Shown: one piece after another, positions 1-11,729 of the stretch
How the letters are laid out: every line of letters starts with the position of its first letter
How positions within the stretch are numbered: position 1 is the first letter of the stretch
Assembly (NCBI RefSeq): GCF_904849725.1
Contig: NC_058522.1
Location: 232,041,084-232,105,083 of the forward strand
DNA length: 64,000 nucleotides
Origin: Hordeum vulgare subsp. vulgare
Taxonomy: Eukaryota; Streptophyta; Magnoliopsida; Poales; Poaceae
Reading direction: 5' to 3'
Translations under genes and position numbers: made by a program
The notes under the pieces: generated by a model
What the model was told of the DNA's origin: nothing
Seen by the model: only the letters and a program-made list of their open reading frames with translations
Databases searched by the model: none

Positions 1-85
1 AGGATTCGACGAAAACCCGTTTCAATCCCCCGCAAGTTCCATAGCCATGAAATCTAATCTATAGCTCTTTCCAGACAGGAACATG
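1..85. other. Unassigned flank at window edge
   Basis: AT-balanced sequence immediately before the TG start of a Copia LTR. No ORF, repeat or motif is recognised. It is the target into which the BARE/WIS-like LTR at 86 inserted, or part of a still older element. Confidence 0.4.
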
Positions 86-474
86 TGTTGGAAATATGCC
101 CTAGAGGCAATACTAAAGTAGTTATTATTATATTTCCTTGTTCATGATGATCATTTATTATCCATGCTAGAATTGTATTGATTGGAAACTCAAATACATG
201 TGTGGATACATAGTCAACACACCGTCCCTAGTGAGCCTCTAAAGGACTAGTTCATTAAACAAAGATGGTCAAGGTTTCCCGGCCATAGACATGAGTTGTC
301 ATTTTATAACAGGATCACATCATTACGAGAATGATGTGATGTACAAGACCCAAACTATGAACGTAGCATATGATCTTTTCAATTTATTGCTATTGTTTTC
401 TGCATGTCAAGTATTTGTTCGTATGACCATGAGATCATGCAACTCGCTGACACCGGAGGATTACCTAGTGTGTA
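86..474 (+). repeat. BARE/WIS-like Copia LTR, first piece
   Basis: Starts with TGTTGGAAATATGCC, the typical start of the Triticeae BARE-1/WIS/Angela LTRs. It aligns along its length with the 3' LTR of element F (from 40686), including the block with ATCACATCATTA near 305. It is cut at 474 by insertion of Athila-like element B. The 5-bp GTGTA at 470-474 is repeated at 19569-19573, after which the LTR continues. The rest of this element is not in the window. Confidence 0.85.
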
Positions 475-1133
475 TGATACGTCTTCGTCGTATCTACTTT
501 TCCGAACTCTTTTGCCCTTGTTTTGGACTCTAATTTGCATGATTTGAATGGAACTAACCCGGACTGACGTTGTTTTCAGCAGAATTGTCATGGTGTTGTT
601 TTTGTGCAGAAATAAAAGTTCTCAGAATGTCCTGACAATTTACGGATATTTTTTCTGTAATAAAAGAAAAATACCTGCGCAAAGTTCCACGTGAGGGGGC
701 GTGCCAGTGGGCCACAAGCCCCTGGGCCGCGGCCATCCCCTATGGCCGTGCCATGAGGGCTTGTGGGGCCCACGTGGCACCACCGCCCCCAATCTCAGTT
801 CTATATCTTCCGTTTCGCCTGGAAAAAAAAATCACAGAGAAGGTTTCATCGCGTTTTGCGATAGGCAGGCGCCGCCACATCGTGTTCTTCATCTGGAGGG
901 CACATCTGGAGTCCGTTTCGGGCTCTGGAGAGGGGAAATCGTCGCCATCGTCATCATCAACCTTTCTCCATCGACAATTCCATGATGCTCTTCATCGTTC
1001 ATGAGTAATCTCATCGTAGGCTTGCTGGACAGTGATGAGTGGGATGAGACCTATCATGTAATCGAGTTAGTTCTTGATGGGGATTGATCCCTAGTATCCA
1101 CTATGTTCTAGATTGATGTTGCTACTACTTGGC
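475..1133 (+). repeat. Element B 5' LTR, left part
   Basis: This matches the first 660 bp of B's 3' LTR at 17999. In the first 135 bp the differences I can see are five C/T or G/A changes, consistent with deamination of methylated DNA. It contains a GC-rich inverted repeat at 707-773. It is cut after TTGGC (1129-1133) by element A and resumes at 11730. Confidence 0.9.
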
Positions 1134-4100
1134 TGTAACATCCCAAATTTCGGAGTGTTAATATAATTATTACATTGACTGTTTGTTTGTTTGAGTGATT
1201 GAAACTTGAGTGAAATTTGAAACTTTTCAAAAACTTTTGAATGAGAGGGAATAAAATGACTTTCCCGTTTCGTGTGAGTTCAAATTCATTTTTTTAAACC
1301 AGCGAGAGGAGATAGCATGACTTCTTCAACCACAAAGAATTTGAACCAAGGTGGCACTTGAATTTCCTTTCGATTTTTCCTTTGCATTTTGTTTTCTTCT
1401 TCACTCAAGAAATGCCGGGGAATAATATTCTGTCAAACGGAAAATATAAGAGGAACATGACCCTCCAAAGCCAGGGGCATTTGTTGAAGTATTTTGCGTC
1501 AAGAAAACAAAATTTAATTGAGAAAATATTTGCAAAAACAAAATAAAGCTTTTAGGGATTTTCTGGAAAATATTTTTTTTGAAGTATTTATTTTGGTCGT
1601 GCAAAAATGCCCATCTTCTCGGATTTATTTTTCTGATATTTGTGGTATATAACATTTATATTTTCGCAGGAGGAATTAATATCTTTTCATAATTTTTTCT
1701 TTCCTATTTTAACTATTAGGAAGTGAATCGTTTTTTTTTGGAAACCTAGCTGGGCCAATTTGGAAAAGAAATGAATCTCGCCCGATCCCCTATCATCCCT
1801 AACCTCCCGCTCCTTCCATCTCAGGCACGGTTGCCTTCCATGGCAGGGAGCCAAAATTCCTCCCTTCCGGATTTTGCGGATTCCCTTCCCTCCTAGCACC
1901 TCCCTCGCCCCCTATAAGAAACCCACCGGCCTCCGCAACCCATTTTCCCCACCACCCCGACCTCTCCTCACCTCACCGCCACCGCCAGCCATCTCGCAGG
2001 AGCCGAGCTCTCCAGCAGCTCCTGCCGCTCCCATCAATCGCCCCTAGTACCCCTGCCGCCACCCCTACCCCGCTGCACCACCCCCACGCCCACCTCTCAC
2101 ACCGTCGCCCCTGCAGGCCCTCCCCATCCCCACCAAGCTCCCTGCGAGGAGCTCCTCGCCAGGACGCTAGGAGGCACCGGAGCAACCCCTGACGCCCCCT
2201 CACCACGAGCTCCGCCAGGACCCCCCTCGCCCCTCCGCCCCAAGTGTCGGCCCCCTCCTCCGCCGCCCCACCCTGTCGGCGACCAGCCCCCCTCGCCGGA
2301 GTGTCTCTCCACCCTCGCCGGAGCAGCCACCGGAGCTCCCAGCCTCCTGTGTCCACGGTGAGATCCCCTCCCTCCTCTAGTTTTTCTTTTTTGTTGTTTT
2401 TCCACCGTAGGATCTTAGATCAATGGGTTAGATTAGATCCAGCATACCCCATTGGTTATTTTAAAAGAAACGACGGTTTTTCCTTATTAGTAAGTTTAGC
2501 CGAAGCGGTTTCTTATATAGCGGCCGTCCGCTGTTTAGCCTATGCAACGCACACCAATCAGCCAATTAGAAGCCGCCATGTGGATTCCTTGTTTGTTTTA
2601 TTTTTCAGTTTTAATTCAAAAACAGAGGCAGATTCAATTTTCTTTTCCTCATAACTTTTGATCCACAACTCCAATGAGGTTGATTCTTTTTCCAGTAGAG
2701 CACAATTTTTCTTTAGTTTTTAAAAACATATAATTTGTCTATGTTTAAAATTTTAAAATTTGAATTAGATCAGATTTAGTTTAAACCTTGTTTTGCCTAT
2801 TCCAGGAGTTTCAAAATAGCTTTTAATTTGATTCTTTTTGCTACTGATCACTAGTGATCTTATTTAACAATGGTAAAAATTTCAGAATTAATTGAGTTTT
2901 TAGCTCATTGTTTCTTGTGAAACAATTTCTGTTTCACCTCTTTTAGGATTATGGCTATTTCCTTTTCTATAATTGTTTTTAAATTATTTTATTTTATATT
3001 TCAGAAAGATTGTGTTTTGTTTATGTTAGTTACCAGTAGGTTTGCAACAAGTTTTTATTTTTATTTTTATATGTTATCATGAAATCAATTCTAGTTCTCT
3101 AATAACTTGCAATTGGTTTCTCCACTGTTTCAAATTCCGCTAGGAAATACTTTCAAAAAGTTTTGTGAAAAATACTCTATTTTATCTTAGTTAAATTTAT
3201 ATCTTAGTTCCCTGTTATTATTTTCCGTTGGACAAAAAAACTATTTAGTGTTTGATGTAGTAGAAGACTCCCTAGTCTTATTTGAAGTTTCCTTCGGATT
3301 CTTATTCACTCTCTCTTTTGTTTTGATTGCTAGAAAGATTGCTAGTATGAGTGCTTATGTGAATGATATGTTTGTTATATAGATTTCATCGGAGAGTGAC
3401 GAGTAGTCTATCAAGTTATTTCTCGAGAAATTCTTCTTCGTCAACATCGCCAGGCAAGTCATTTGATCATGTATCACCTATGTTTTATGCATCGTAGTTC
3501 TACCATCCTATGCCCAATTGCTTGCTGAGTAGGTACTTGGAAATTATGGTTACATATTGTAGTATCATGTGGTAGGCACCCAACAACCCCGTTACTTGGC
3601 CTGGGACGAAAAATTTCATATTGCTATTCTTGAGTAGACGGAATTCTAGTTGAGATTATATCACGAGTGATGCGAGAATAAGTTAATAACCAAGACCGGT
3701 TAAGTCAAGACTTTTCAAGACCTCGTGATGCAATACAACTCTGGGTGAAGGACGGTTGATCGGCTCCGTGGAGAAACCAGTGGATGACTCGGGATGCTGG
3801 TGACGGCCATGACATCTTGCGGAAAGCTTCACCCAGGCACAAAGAGACGGACGGATATTTTGAAGACCCAAGGCTTACCTGCACAGCCACAAGTCATTAT
3901 GGGCTCTGGCTTGGTTGGACATCGCGGCGACTCTGGATAGGCGGTGCTAGCAGATGTAGAAGAACGGTAGGATTGGATGGGCACCGACAGGGATTCAGAG
4001 GGATCCGTTGAAAGACCATGTTTTGATCATCCGGTCTTCAAACACTCTGAAGTGCGAGGACATACTCGGAGGCGATCAAATCTTGTGGGGAACGTGTGCA

Positions 4101-4712
4101 AAACTCTGCAGAGTACTCAAACCTAATCGATTAGCCGTGTCCACGGTCATGGACAACTTGAGCCAAAGGAACTGAAGTTATCTGAAATTCTCAACACAAA
4201 TAATAATATTGATGTGGGAATTATTGACAACTCGGGTGCGAGAATTGGTTGGCGGAACCATCTCGTTAACAACCAACAATGTAGTAACATTTTGCTTTTA
4301 GCCCTCTCTTGATGTAGGAGAAAACTTGCTTTTCGCTAAAAACTTATAGCCCCACCTGCCATATATGCATATAGTATAGATGATTACTTTTCACCCCTCT
4401 CTTATGTGACTTGCCGGCATATTCAATATGCTGACCTACACGGCTGCAACATCTTATGTTCCAGATATTTTCTTCGACGAGTAAGAGTACAATTCAGGGT
4501 TACGGTCTACACTCAACTTGTCGTTGGTGTTTATTGGGACTCCACTCCCTTGACTTCTTCCGCTGAGATATTTAAGGTATATATCAGTTTTACGCTATTT
4601 ACATGTGATTGCACTTTGATATATACATTAATGTACTATGTGTGCCAGCATACTGATCCAGGGATGGCACAGAAACACAGAGGCTTGACTCGTTTTGAGT
4701 CGGGTCACTACA
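1134..4712 (+). repeat. Element A 5' LTR (3579 bp)
   Basis: It is nearly identical to 8142-11724 along its whole length. Six differences are visible in the first 150 bp. A cytosine-rich, proline-codon-like block at about 1900-2360 follows a TATA-like box. The block spawns long spurious frames on both strands that are present in both LTRs and match nothing. The LTR ends CACTACA just before the primer-binding site. Confidence 0.9.
1911..1918 (+). promoter_or_regulatory. Putative TATA box, element A 5' LTR
   Basis: CTATAAGA lies between a pyrimidine-rich stretch and a GC-rich transcribed-looking block, the usual place for the U3/R promoter of a plant LTR. The same site recurs in the 3' LTR near 8921. 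Confidence 0.45.
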
Positions 4713-4716
4713 GAAA

Positions 4717-4729
4717 TGGTATCAGAGCA
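4717..4729 (+). other. Element A primer-binding site (tRNA-iMet type)
   Basis: TGGTATCAGAGCA begins four bases after the LTR end at 4712. It is the standard plant retrotransposon site complementary to the 3' end of initiator methionine tRNA. It fixes the 5' LTR boundary and the plus orientation of the element. Confidence 0.9.
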
Positions 4730-5143
4730 CATGTTGACTGTAGGACGTGACCCTAGAAACTGGAAATTTCTTAGGAAAGGATATCTCAAAAATTTTATTT
4801 TCAACAACACCTTTTACTTCTCATCTCTTCTGATTTCATCGAATGTTCTCTCTCACCTCAAATAGTTAGACAATACCCTTACCCCTTTGACCTCATGAAG
4901 AATCAACGGAGTTCTACTTCAAAGTAAAGAGGATTTCATCATGCAATTGAAGCTACACCAATTGAAGACTCTCAAGACCCAAAGAACTCGAAGACCCCGA
5001 AACGTTCGTATATTTATATGACCATTAGAAGCCCAAACCCCTGTTATATACCCACGTTAGTTACGATGATTTGTGAGCCGTCATTGGTGTGTGTTTTCTG
5101 ACGGCCACAAATAAAACCTATTCTCAAAAATATTGTTTGTATT
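4730..5143 (+). other. Element A leader, no ORF seen
   Basis: About 410 bp of untranslated leader between the primer-binding site and the first ORF. No recognisable motif was found. Confidence 0.5.
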
Positions 5144-6178
5144 ATGTGTATCTCTCTCCCTCTCTTACCCGTCTCATCCCCAAAACCTCAACCTTACCAG
5201 ATGGAGTATGAAGCTGGACTTGTAGTCTCTGGACCAATGACCCCGCTGGAGGCTGATATATGGATTCAAAACATGGAGAACCACTTCGGGAGCAACTTGA
5301 TCTCAAGGAAGTATGAAGTGGAACACGCTCTCCAGTACTTTACCCAAAGTGTTGCAACCTGGTGGAAAATGCACCACGCCATACAAGGACTTAGTGGAGC
5401 AGAAACTTGGGACGAATTCAAGAACACCCTATTAAGATCCCGTCTTATTCAGAAGTGCTATGATAATCCGAAGGAGAAGACCTGTGCATGCAAGATCTGT
5501 GGAGAAATAGGACACACCCAGGAAGAACACAAGGATGGATGCACTCATTGTGAAGAAAATCACCCAGTTGAGGAGTGCCCAAGTAGTCAGGTGACTTGTT
5601 TCCTTTGTGAAGGAACCACCCACTACTCAGCTCAGTGTCACATTTACCCCAAGGTGCAACAAGTTGTCAAGCAGCAGAAAGATGTAGTGAAGGAAACACT
5701 CAAGAAGAAGATTCTAGAAGAACCGGTGATGAACGAAAATATTGAAGACCCTGATGGACAAGGTCTGGCCAGATTTTTCTCCAGTGCATGCTACTCATGT
5801 GGAGAAGAAGGACATTATTCACAGGATTGCACGAAGGGAAGCCAAGAGTATCTGGGAAACTTCCCGATGGAAAACGTGGAGATTGATCCACTTGAAATAG
5901 AAGAACAGGCCAAAATAAAGGAGTCCGGAAAGAAGAAAAAGTACCCTCGGAAGAGCCAAATCTCTGTTGATATAGACCTGAGTCATGTCAGATGTTACAA
6001 GTGTATGGAATTTGGCCACCACAAATACATGTGCTCAGGAAGGAAGCCGGAAACCCAAGGAGCAAAAGCAAACACTAAGACGCCTCGAGACTTGTTAGAA
6101 CTCATTTGCTTTCGTTGCAAGGAAGCAGGACATTTTGCTAGCGATTGTCCACAAAGGAAGAAAGCTAAAAAGGAGTAG
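5144..6178 (+). CDS. Gag-like protein with six zinc knuckles (element A ORF1)
   Basis: This is an open frame of 344 residues. Residues 33-100 resemble the retrotransposon gag capsid region, with ADIWIQNMENHFGS and a VATWW motif. The rest is a chain of zinc knuckles. C116-C119-H124-H129 is a CCHH variant. C133-C136-H140-C145 has one residue less than usual. C152-C155-H160-C165, C216-C219-H224-C229, C284-C287-H292-C297 and C322-C325-H330-C335 are canonical CX2CX4HX4C. Lysine-rich linkers lie at about 173-190 and 262-270, and the C-terminus is basic. Gag normally packages element RNA, and most plant gags carry one knuckle. The capsid part is shorter than usual. The frame has no stops, unlike most coding regions nearby. 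A nucleic-acid-binding role is inferred. The start codon is the first ATG and may not be the true one. Confidence 0.75.
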   Translation: MCISLPLLPVSSPKPQPYQMEYEAGLVVSGPMTPLEADIWIQNMENHFGSNLISRKYEVEHALQYFTQSVATWWKMHHAIQGLSGAETWDEFKNTLLRSRLIQKCYDNPKEKTCACKICGEIGHTQEEHKDGCTHCEENHPVEECPSSQVTCFLCEGTTHYSAQCHIYPKVQQVVKQQKDVVKETLKKKILEEPVMNENIEDPDGQGLARFFSSACYSCGEEGHYSQDCTKGSQEYLGNFPMENVEIDPLEIEEQAKIKESGKKKKYPRKSQISVDIDLSHVRCYKCMEFGHHKYMCSGRKPETQGAKANTKTPRDLLELICFRCKEAGHFASDCPQRKKAKKE

Positions 6179-6531
6179 TTAAGTTTTGAGCGCGGCAACT
6201 AGTGTAATCTGAAGAATTCTTGTTTTTCATGAGATCATGGAGTGAAATTTTTGTAACAGAAGTCCGTAAGATTGTAATAACATCATGAATAAATGGAATT
6301 TATTGTCTCATGATTGCCTATGTTGAAACTGTATGCGTTGTTTCTCTACGAGCAAAGATCTCTAAACATTTATGAGGATAAGAGAAAATATGGTCTATGC
6401 AGGCATGAGTATAATTCATTTTTAGTGTGGTAGTAATTGGTAAACCCATAGGATCCACTGAGTAGGAATGTACCATGATTGCCAAGGAGACACATACATT
6501 CCTCTGAGTACCTATTTACTGACACCTGCAG
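6179..6531 (+). other. Element A inter-ORF spacer
   Basis: About 350 bp without a gene. It includes an AATAAA at about 6287 and a purine-containing stretch (TTTTTAGTGTGGTAG, near 6418) resembling the tract found just before the 3' LTR. Confidence 0.5.
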
Positions 6532-6978
6532 ATGACAACTCTCTACGAGTCATTCCTCAAGGGCCCAGAAATGATCATGACCCTGACCAGTGATCATGAT
6601 TACCCGAAAATCCTGAAGGACATGATGATGCACATTCATCTTGAAGGTGATGCAGTCTACAGAGGCTACCCATTCATGGAAAGTGGAGTGGAACTTTGGT
6701 ATGTGGAAGTACATCTCCACCGTGTGAAAGGAGTTTGTCCGAAGACTATGGGGCAATACTTTTTCATTTCACGTGTACCACGAGCAACCTTCTTTGATGT
6801 TGTTCGTGAAGCTGCCATCGAAGCCATACGTCAGATTGGAGAGATACTTGAAGCAAGACTCCGTCATACCCAGGAATACCTGAGTGAAGTGCATGCGGAG
6901 ATGATGGAGATGAAGCTCATGACCACCATGATGAAGCAAAAGATGGATGATTTCAAGGAGCACATTGGAAAGTTCTAG
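6532..6978 (+). CDS. Small ORF2 of element A, unknown function
   Basis: This is an open frame of 148 residues starting at ATG after a 350-bp gap from the gag-like ORF. I recognise no named domain. Residues 54-110 hold a WYVEV strand followed by VVREAAIEAIRQIGEIL. The C-terminal 40 residues are methionine- and charge-rich and probably form a coiled coil. The segment 56-106 resembles residues 46-90 of the ORF at 53184-53933 in element D (YHVDV, then VVETAAREALVRLRDIL). This suggests a shared accessory protein, and the function is unknown. The open frame argues for past selection, but this is inference from length alone. Confidence 0.6.
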   Translation: MTTLYESFLKGPEMIMTLTSDHDYPKILKDMMMHIHLEGDAVYRGYPFMESGVELWYVEVHLHRVKGVCPKTMGQYFFISRVPRATFFDVVREAAIEAIRQIGEILEARLRHTQEYLSEVHAEMMEMKLMTTMMKQKMDDFKEHIGKF

Positions 6979-8141
6979 TGGAACTAAAATACCTCCAAGA
7001 GAGACGAATGAATAATGTTGGCAGAAATGCTCGACCATACCGAACCATGTGGATGGCAGCATTGTAATAGAGTACTTTTGAATTGGAGTTTTTGAGAAGA
7101 AACTAAGGATGTAATACAGGATCGAATATGAAATAAAATATGAATTATCGATGAGCAATACCTTCTTATGGTATCCCACCGAGTGGCGTGTGAACCAAAA
7201 ATACGTCTGAGGATTTTTATTATATGATGGTTACCCCAAGAGTATGATGGAGGAAACACTAAAGGATTTAAGGCGTAATGATTCCAAGTATGCGTGCAAC
7301 CCACAGACCCTGGGACTAATAAGGATCAAGTACTATCTTTTTGGAGAAGGAAACTTGTTTTAGCAAACGTTTTCTTCGGAGCATACGAAAACCTGAGAGT
7401 TGTGAAGAAACGATAGATGTGTGTTCAGCTTGCAGAATCATTGGATTTATCCGAACTTCGTTCATGGACAAGAGAAACTCTGCAATGCTTGTGAGGATGC
7501 CCAAGTGTTAGAATACGAGATTCACTAAACCTTATACAAGGTAATGATTTTAGTGCGACATGGCTTGGCCACCATGACGACTTACTATTATCATTCTCTT
7601 GCTATTCGGAATGGTAAATCTGAGAGACTTACCCATGGTGAGAGACGACGTTCTTTGAAGCTTTTGTTTAAGCCTTAGAATGGTATAAGAAAAGCCCATG
7701 TACATGGCATTTGTTGTCACGCGTAGGAAATTTTACGGTGAGGATGAAGACAAGACCCCTCTCTCTGCAGGATAACCACAAATGGTAGACCACCATGAGA
7801 ATCACCGATATGTTATTTAGAATTGATCACGAGACTGTCAGTTAAGAAGACCCAGTAACGGAAGAAGCTTATACCAACAGAGGAACCCTCGATTTTGATG
7901 GAAACGTTATGAATAGAATGGAAGAGCATCACCAGAGGAGTTAGTATGAAGACTGTGAGGAGTCAGATGCCAAAACCCCAGAGGATTGTTAAAATCTTAA
8001 GGGGTCAGTAGCCCTCATTTTAAGTGAGGTAGCATCCCACTTTGCCGGAAGTTGGATTTGTTAGAAGACCCCCAAACCCTAACCTTTCTTTATAGCCTCT
8101 TCGAATCTCGAGTACGAGATTCATTTTAAGTGTGGTAGGTT
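6979..8141 (+). other. Element A 3' internal non-coding region
   Basis: About 1.16 kb between ORF2 and the 3' LTR with no ORF of note on either strand. It ends with ATTTTAAGTGTGGTAGGTT, which occupies the polypurine-tract position but is a poor purine run. A near copy sits at 8015-8030. Confidence 0.6.
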
Positions 8142-11100
8142 CGTAACATCCCAAATTTCGGAGTGTTAATATAATTATTAGATTGATTGTTTGTTTGTTT
8201 GAGTGATTGAAACTTGAGTGAAATTTGAAACTTTTCGAAAACTTTTGAATGAGAGGGAATAAAATGACTTTCCCATTTCCTGTGAGTTCAAATTCATTTT
8301 TTTAAAACCAGCGAGAGGAGATAGCATGACTTCTTCAACCACAAAGAATCTGAACCAAGGTGGCACTTGAATTTCCTTTCGATTTTTCCTTTGAATTTTG
8401 TTTTCTTCTTCACTCAAGAAATGCCGGGGAATAATATTCTGTCAAACGGAAAAGAGAAGAGGAACATGACCCTCCAAAGCCAGGGGCATTTGTTGAAGTA
8501 TTTTGGGCCAAGAAAACAAAATTTAATTGAGAAAATATTTGCAAAAAGAAAGTAAAGCTTTTAGGGATTTTCTGGAAAACATTTTTTTTGAAGTATTTAT
8601 TTTGGCCGTGGAAATATGCCCATCTTCTCGGATTTATTTTTCTGATATTTGCGGTATATAACATTTATATTTTCGGAGGAGGAATTAATTCCTTTTCATA
8701 ATTTTTTCTTTCCTATTTTAACTATTAGGAAGTGAATCGTTTTTTTTTTTGGAAACCTAGCTGGGCCGATTTGGAAAAAAATGAATCTGGCCCGATCCCC
8801 TATCATCCCTAACCTCCCGCTCCTTCCCTGTGAGGCACGGTAGCCTTCCATGGCAGGGAGCCAAAATTCCTCCCTTCCGGATTTTGCGGATTCCCTTCCC
8901 TCCTAGCACCTCCCTCGCCCCCTATAAGAACCCCACCGGCCTCCGCAAACCATTTTCCCCACCACCCCGACCTCTCCTCACCTCACCGCCACCGCCAGCC
9001 ATCTCGCCGGAGCCGAGCTCTCCAGCAGCTCCTGCTGCTCCCATCCATCGCCCCTAGTACCCCTGCCGCCACCCCTACCCTGCTGCACCAACCCCACGCC
9101 CACCTCTCACACTGTCGCCCCTGCAGGCCCTCCCCATCCCCACCGAGCTCCCTGCCAGGAGCTCCTCGCCAGGACGCTAGGAGCCACCGGAGCAGCCCCT
9201 GACGCCCCCTCACCACGAGCTCCGCCAGCACCCCTCCCCTCGCCCCTCCGCCCCAAGCGTCGGCCCCCTCCTCCGCTGCCCCACCCTGCCGACGACCAGC
9301 CCCCCTCGCCGGAGTGCCTCTCCACCCTCGCCGGAGCAGCAACCGGAGCTCCCAGCCTCCTGTGTCCCCGGTGAGATCCCCTCCCTCCTCTAGTTTTTTT
9401 TTTTGTTGTTTTTCCACCGTAGGATCTTAGATCAATAGGTTAGATTAGATCCAGCATACCCCTTCCGTTCTTTTAAAAGAACCGACGGTTTTTCCTTATT
9501 AGTAAGTTTAGCCGAAGCGGTTTCTTATATAGCGGCCGTCCGCTGTTTAGCCTATGCAACGCACACCAATCAGCCAATTAGAAGCCGCCACGTGGATTCC
9601 CTGTTTGTTTTATTTTTCAGTTCTAATTCAAAAACAGAGGCAGATTCATTTTTATTTTGCTCATAACTTTTGATACACAACTCCAATGAGGTTGATTATT
9701 TTTCCAATAGAGCACAATTTTGCTGTAGTTTTTAAAAACATATAATTCGTCTATGTTTGAAATTTTCAAATTTGAATTAGATCAGATTTAGTTTAAACCT
9801 TGTTTTGCCTATTCCAAGAGTTTAAGAATAGGTTTTAATTTGATTCTTTTTGCTGCTGATCACTAGTGATCTTATTTCTCCATGGTAAAAATTTCAGAAT
9901 TATTTGAGCATTTTAGCTCATTGTTTCTTGTGAAACAATTTCTGTTTCACCTCCTTTAGGATTATGGCTATTTCCTTTTCTATAATTGTTTTTAAATTAT
10001 TTTCTTTTATATTTCAGAAAGATTATGTTTTGTTTCTGTTAGTTACCAGTAGGTTTGCAACAAGTTTTTATTTTTATTTTTATATGTTATCATGAAATCA
10101 ATTCTAGTTCTCTAATAACTTGCAATTGGTTTCTCCACTGTTTCAAATTCCGTTTGGAAATACTGTCAAAACGTTTTGTGAAAAATACTCTATTTTATCT
10201 TAGTTAAATTTATATCTTAGTTCCCTGTTATTATTTTCCGTTGCACAAAAAAACTATTTAGTGTTTGATGTAGTAGAAGACTCTCTAGTCTTATTTGAAG
10301 TTTCCTTCAGATTCTTATTCACTCTTTCTTTTGTTTTGATTGCTAGAAAGATTGCTAGTATGAGTGCTTATGTGAATGATATGTTTGTTATGTAGATTTC
10401 ATCGGAGAGTGACGAGTAGTCTATCAAGTTATTTCTTGAGAAATTATTCTTCGTCAACATCGACAGGCAAGTCATTTGATCATGTATCACCTATGTTTTA
10501 TGCATCGTAGTTCTACCATCCTATGCCCAATTGCATGCTGAGTAGGTACTTGGAAATTATGGTTACATATTGTAGTATCATGTGGTAGGCACCCAACAAC
10601 CCCGTTACTTGGCCTGGGACGACAAATTTCATATTGCTATGCTTGATTAGACGGGATTCTGGTTGAGAGTTTTTCACAAGTGATGCGAGAATAAGTTAAT
10701 AACCAAGACCGGTTAAGTCAAGACTTTTCAAGACCTCATGATGCAATGCAACTCTGGGTGAAGGACGGTTGATCGGCTCCCTGGAGAAACCAGTGGATGA
10801 CCCGGGATGCTGGAGACGGCCATGACATCTTGCGAAAGCTTTACCCAGGCTCAAAGAGACAGACGGATATTTTCAAGACCCAAGGCTTACCTGCACAGCC
10901 ACAAGTCATTATAGGCTCTGGCTTGGTTGGACAACGCGGCGACTCTGGACAGGCGGTGCTAGCAGATGTAGAAGAACGATAGGATTGGATGGGCACCGAC
11001 AGGGATTCAGAGGGACCCGTTGAAAGACCATGTTTTGATCATCCGGTCTTCAAACACTCTGAAGTGCGAGGACATACTCGGAGGCGATCAAATCTTGTGG

Positions 11101-11724
11101 GGAACGTGTGCAAAACTCTGCAGAGTACTCAAACCTAATTGATTAGCCGTGTCCACGGTCATGGACAACTTGAGCCAAAGGAAATGAAGTTATCTGAAAT
11201 TCTCAACACAAATAATAATATTGATGTGGGAATTATTGACAACTCGGGTACGAGAATTGGTTGGCGGAACCATCTCGTTACCAACCAACAATGTAGTAAC
11301 ATTTTGCTTTTAGCCCTCTCTTGATGTAGGAGAAAACTTGCTTTTCGCTAAAAACTTATAGCCCCACCTGCCATATATGCATATAGTATAGATGAGTACT
11401 TTTCACCCCTCTCTTATGTGACTTGCCGGCATATTCAATATGCTGACCTACACGGCTGCAACTTCTTATGTTGCAGATATTTTCTTCGACGAGTAAGAGT
11501 ACGATTCAGGGTTACAGTCTACACTCAACTTGACGTTGGTGTTTATTGGGACTCCACTCCCTTGACTGCTTCCACTCAGATATTTAAGGTGTATATCAGT
11601 TCTACGCTATTTACATGTGATTGCACTTTGATATATACATTGATGTACTGTGTGTGCCAGCATACTGATCCAGGGATGGCACAGAAACACAGAGGCTTGA
11701 CTCGTTTTGAGTCGGGTCGCTACA
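8142..11724 (+). repeat. Element A 3' LTR (3583 bp)
   Basis: This is the near-identical partner of 1134-4712. Its first base is C where the 5' LTR has T, so the terminal TG has mutated to CG. It ends CGCTACA at 11724, directly followed by the TTGGC duplication. Confidence 0.9.
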
Positions 11725-11729
11725 TTGGC

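Larger units (their letters stand above)
1134..11724 (+). mobile_element. Long-LTR Gypsy-like element A, non-autonomous
   Basis: It runs from TGTAACATCC at 1134 to CGCTACA at 11724 and is flanked by TTGGC at 1129-1133 and 11725-11729. The two LTRs are about 3.58 kb each, so they form two thirds of the element. The 3.4 kb internal domain has a TGGTATCAGAGC primer-binding site, a gag-like ORF with many zinc knuckles and a second small ORF. I see no protease, reverse transcriptase, RNase H or integrase motif. The superfamily is inferred from the gag-like region and the resemblance to element D. I could not assign a family name. Confidence 0.85.

Noticed and set aside
701..1004. Small plus-strand frames, with copies at 18225-18531
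   Set aside because: Both lie in the LTRs of element B, and the two copies differ by indels that change the frame.
1973..2405. Long Gly/Arg/Trp-rich minus-strand frames in GC-rich DNA, with a near copy at 8983-9417
   Set aside because: They lie in both LTRs of element A, come from the cytosine-rich leader block, show no domain, and do not keep the same frame structure between copies.
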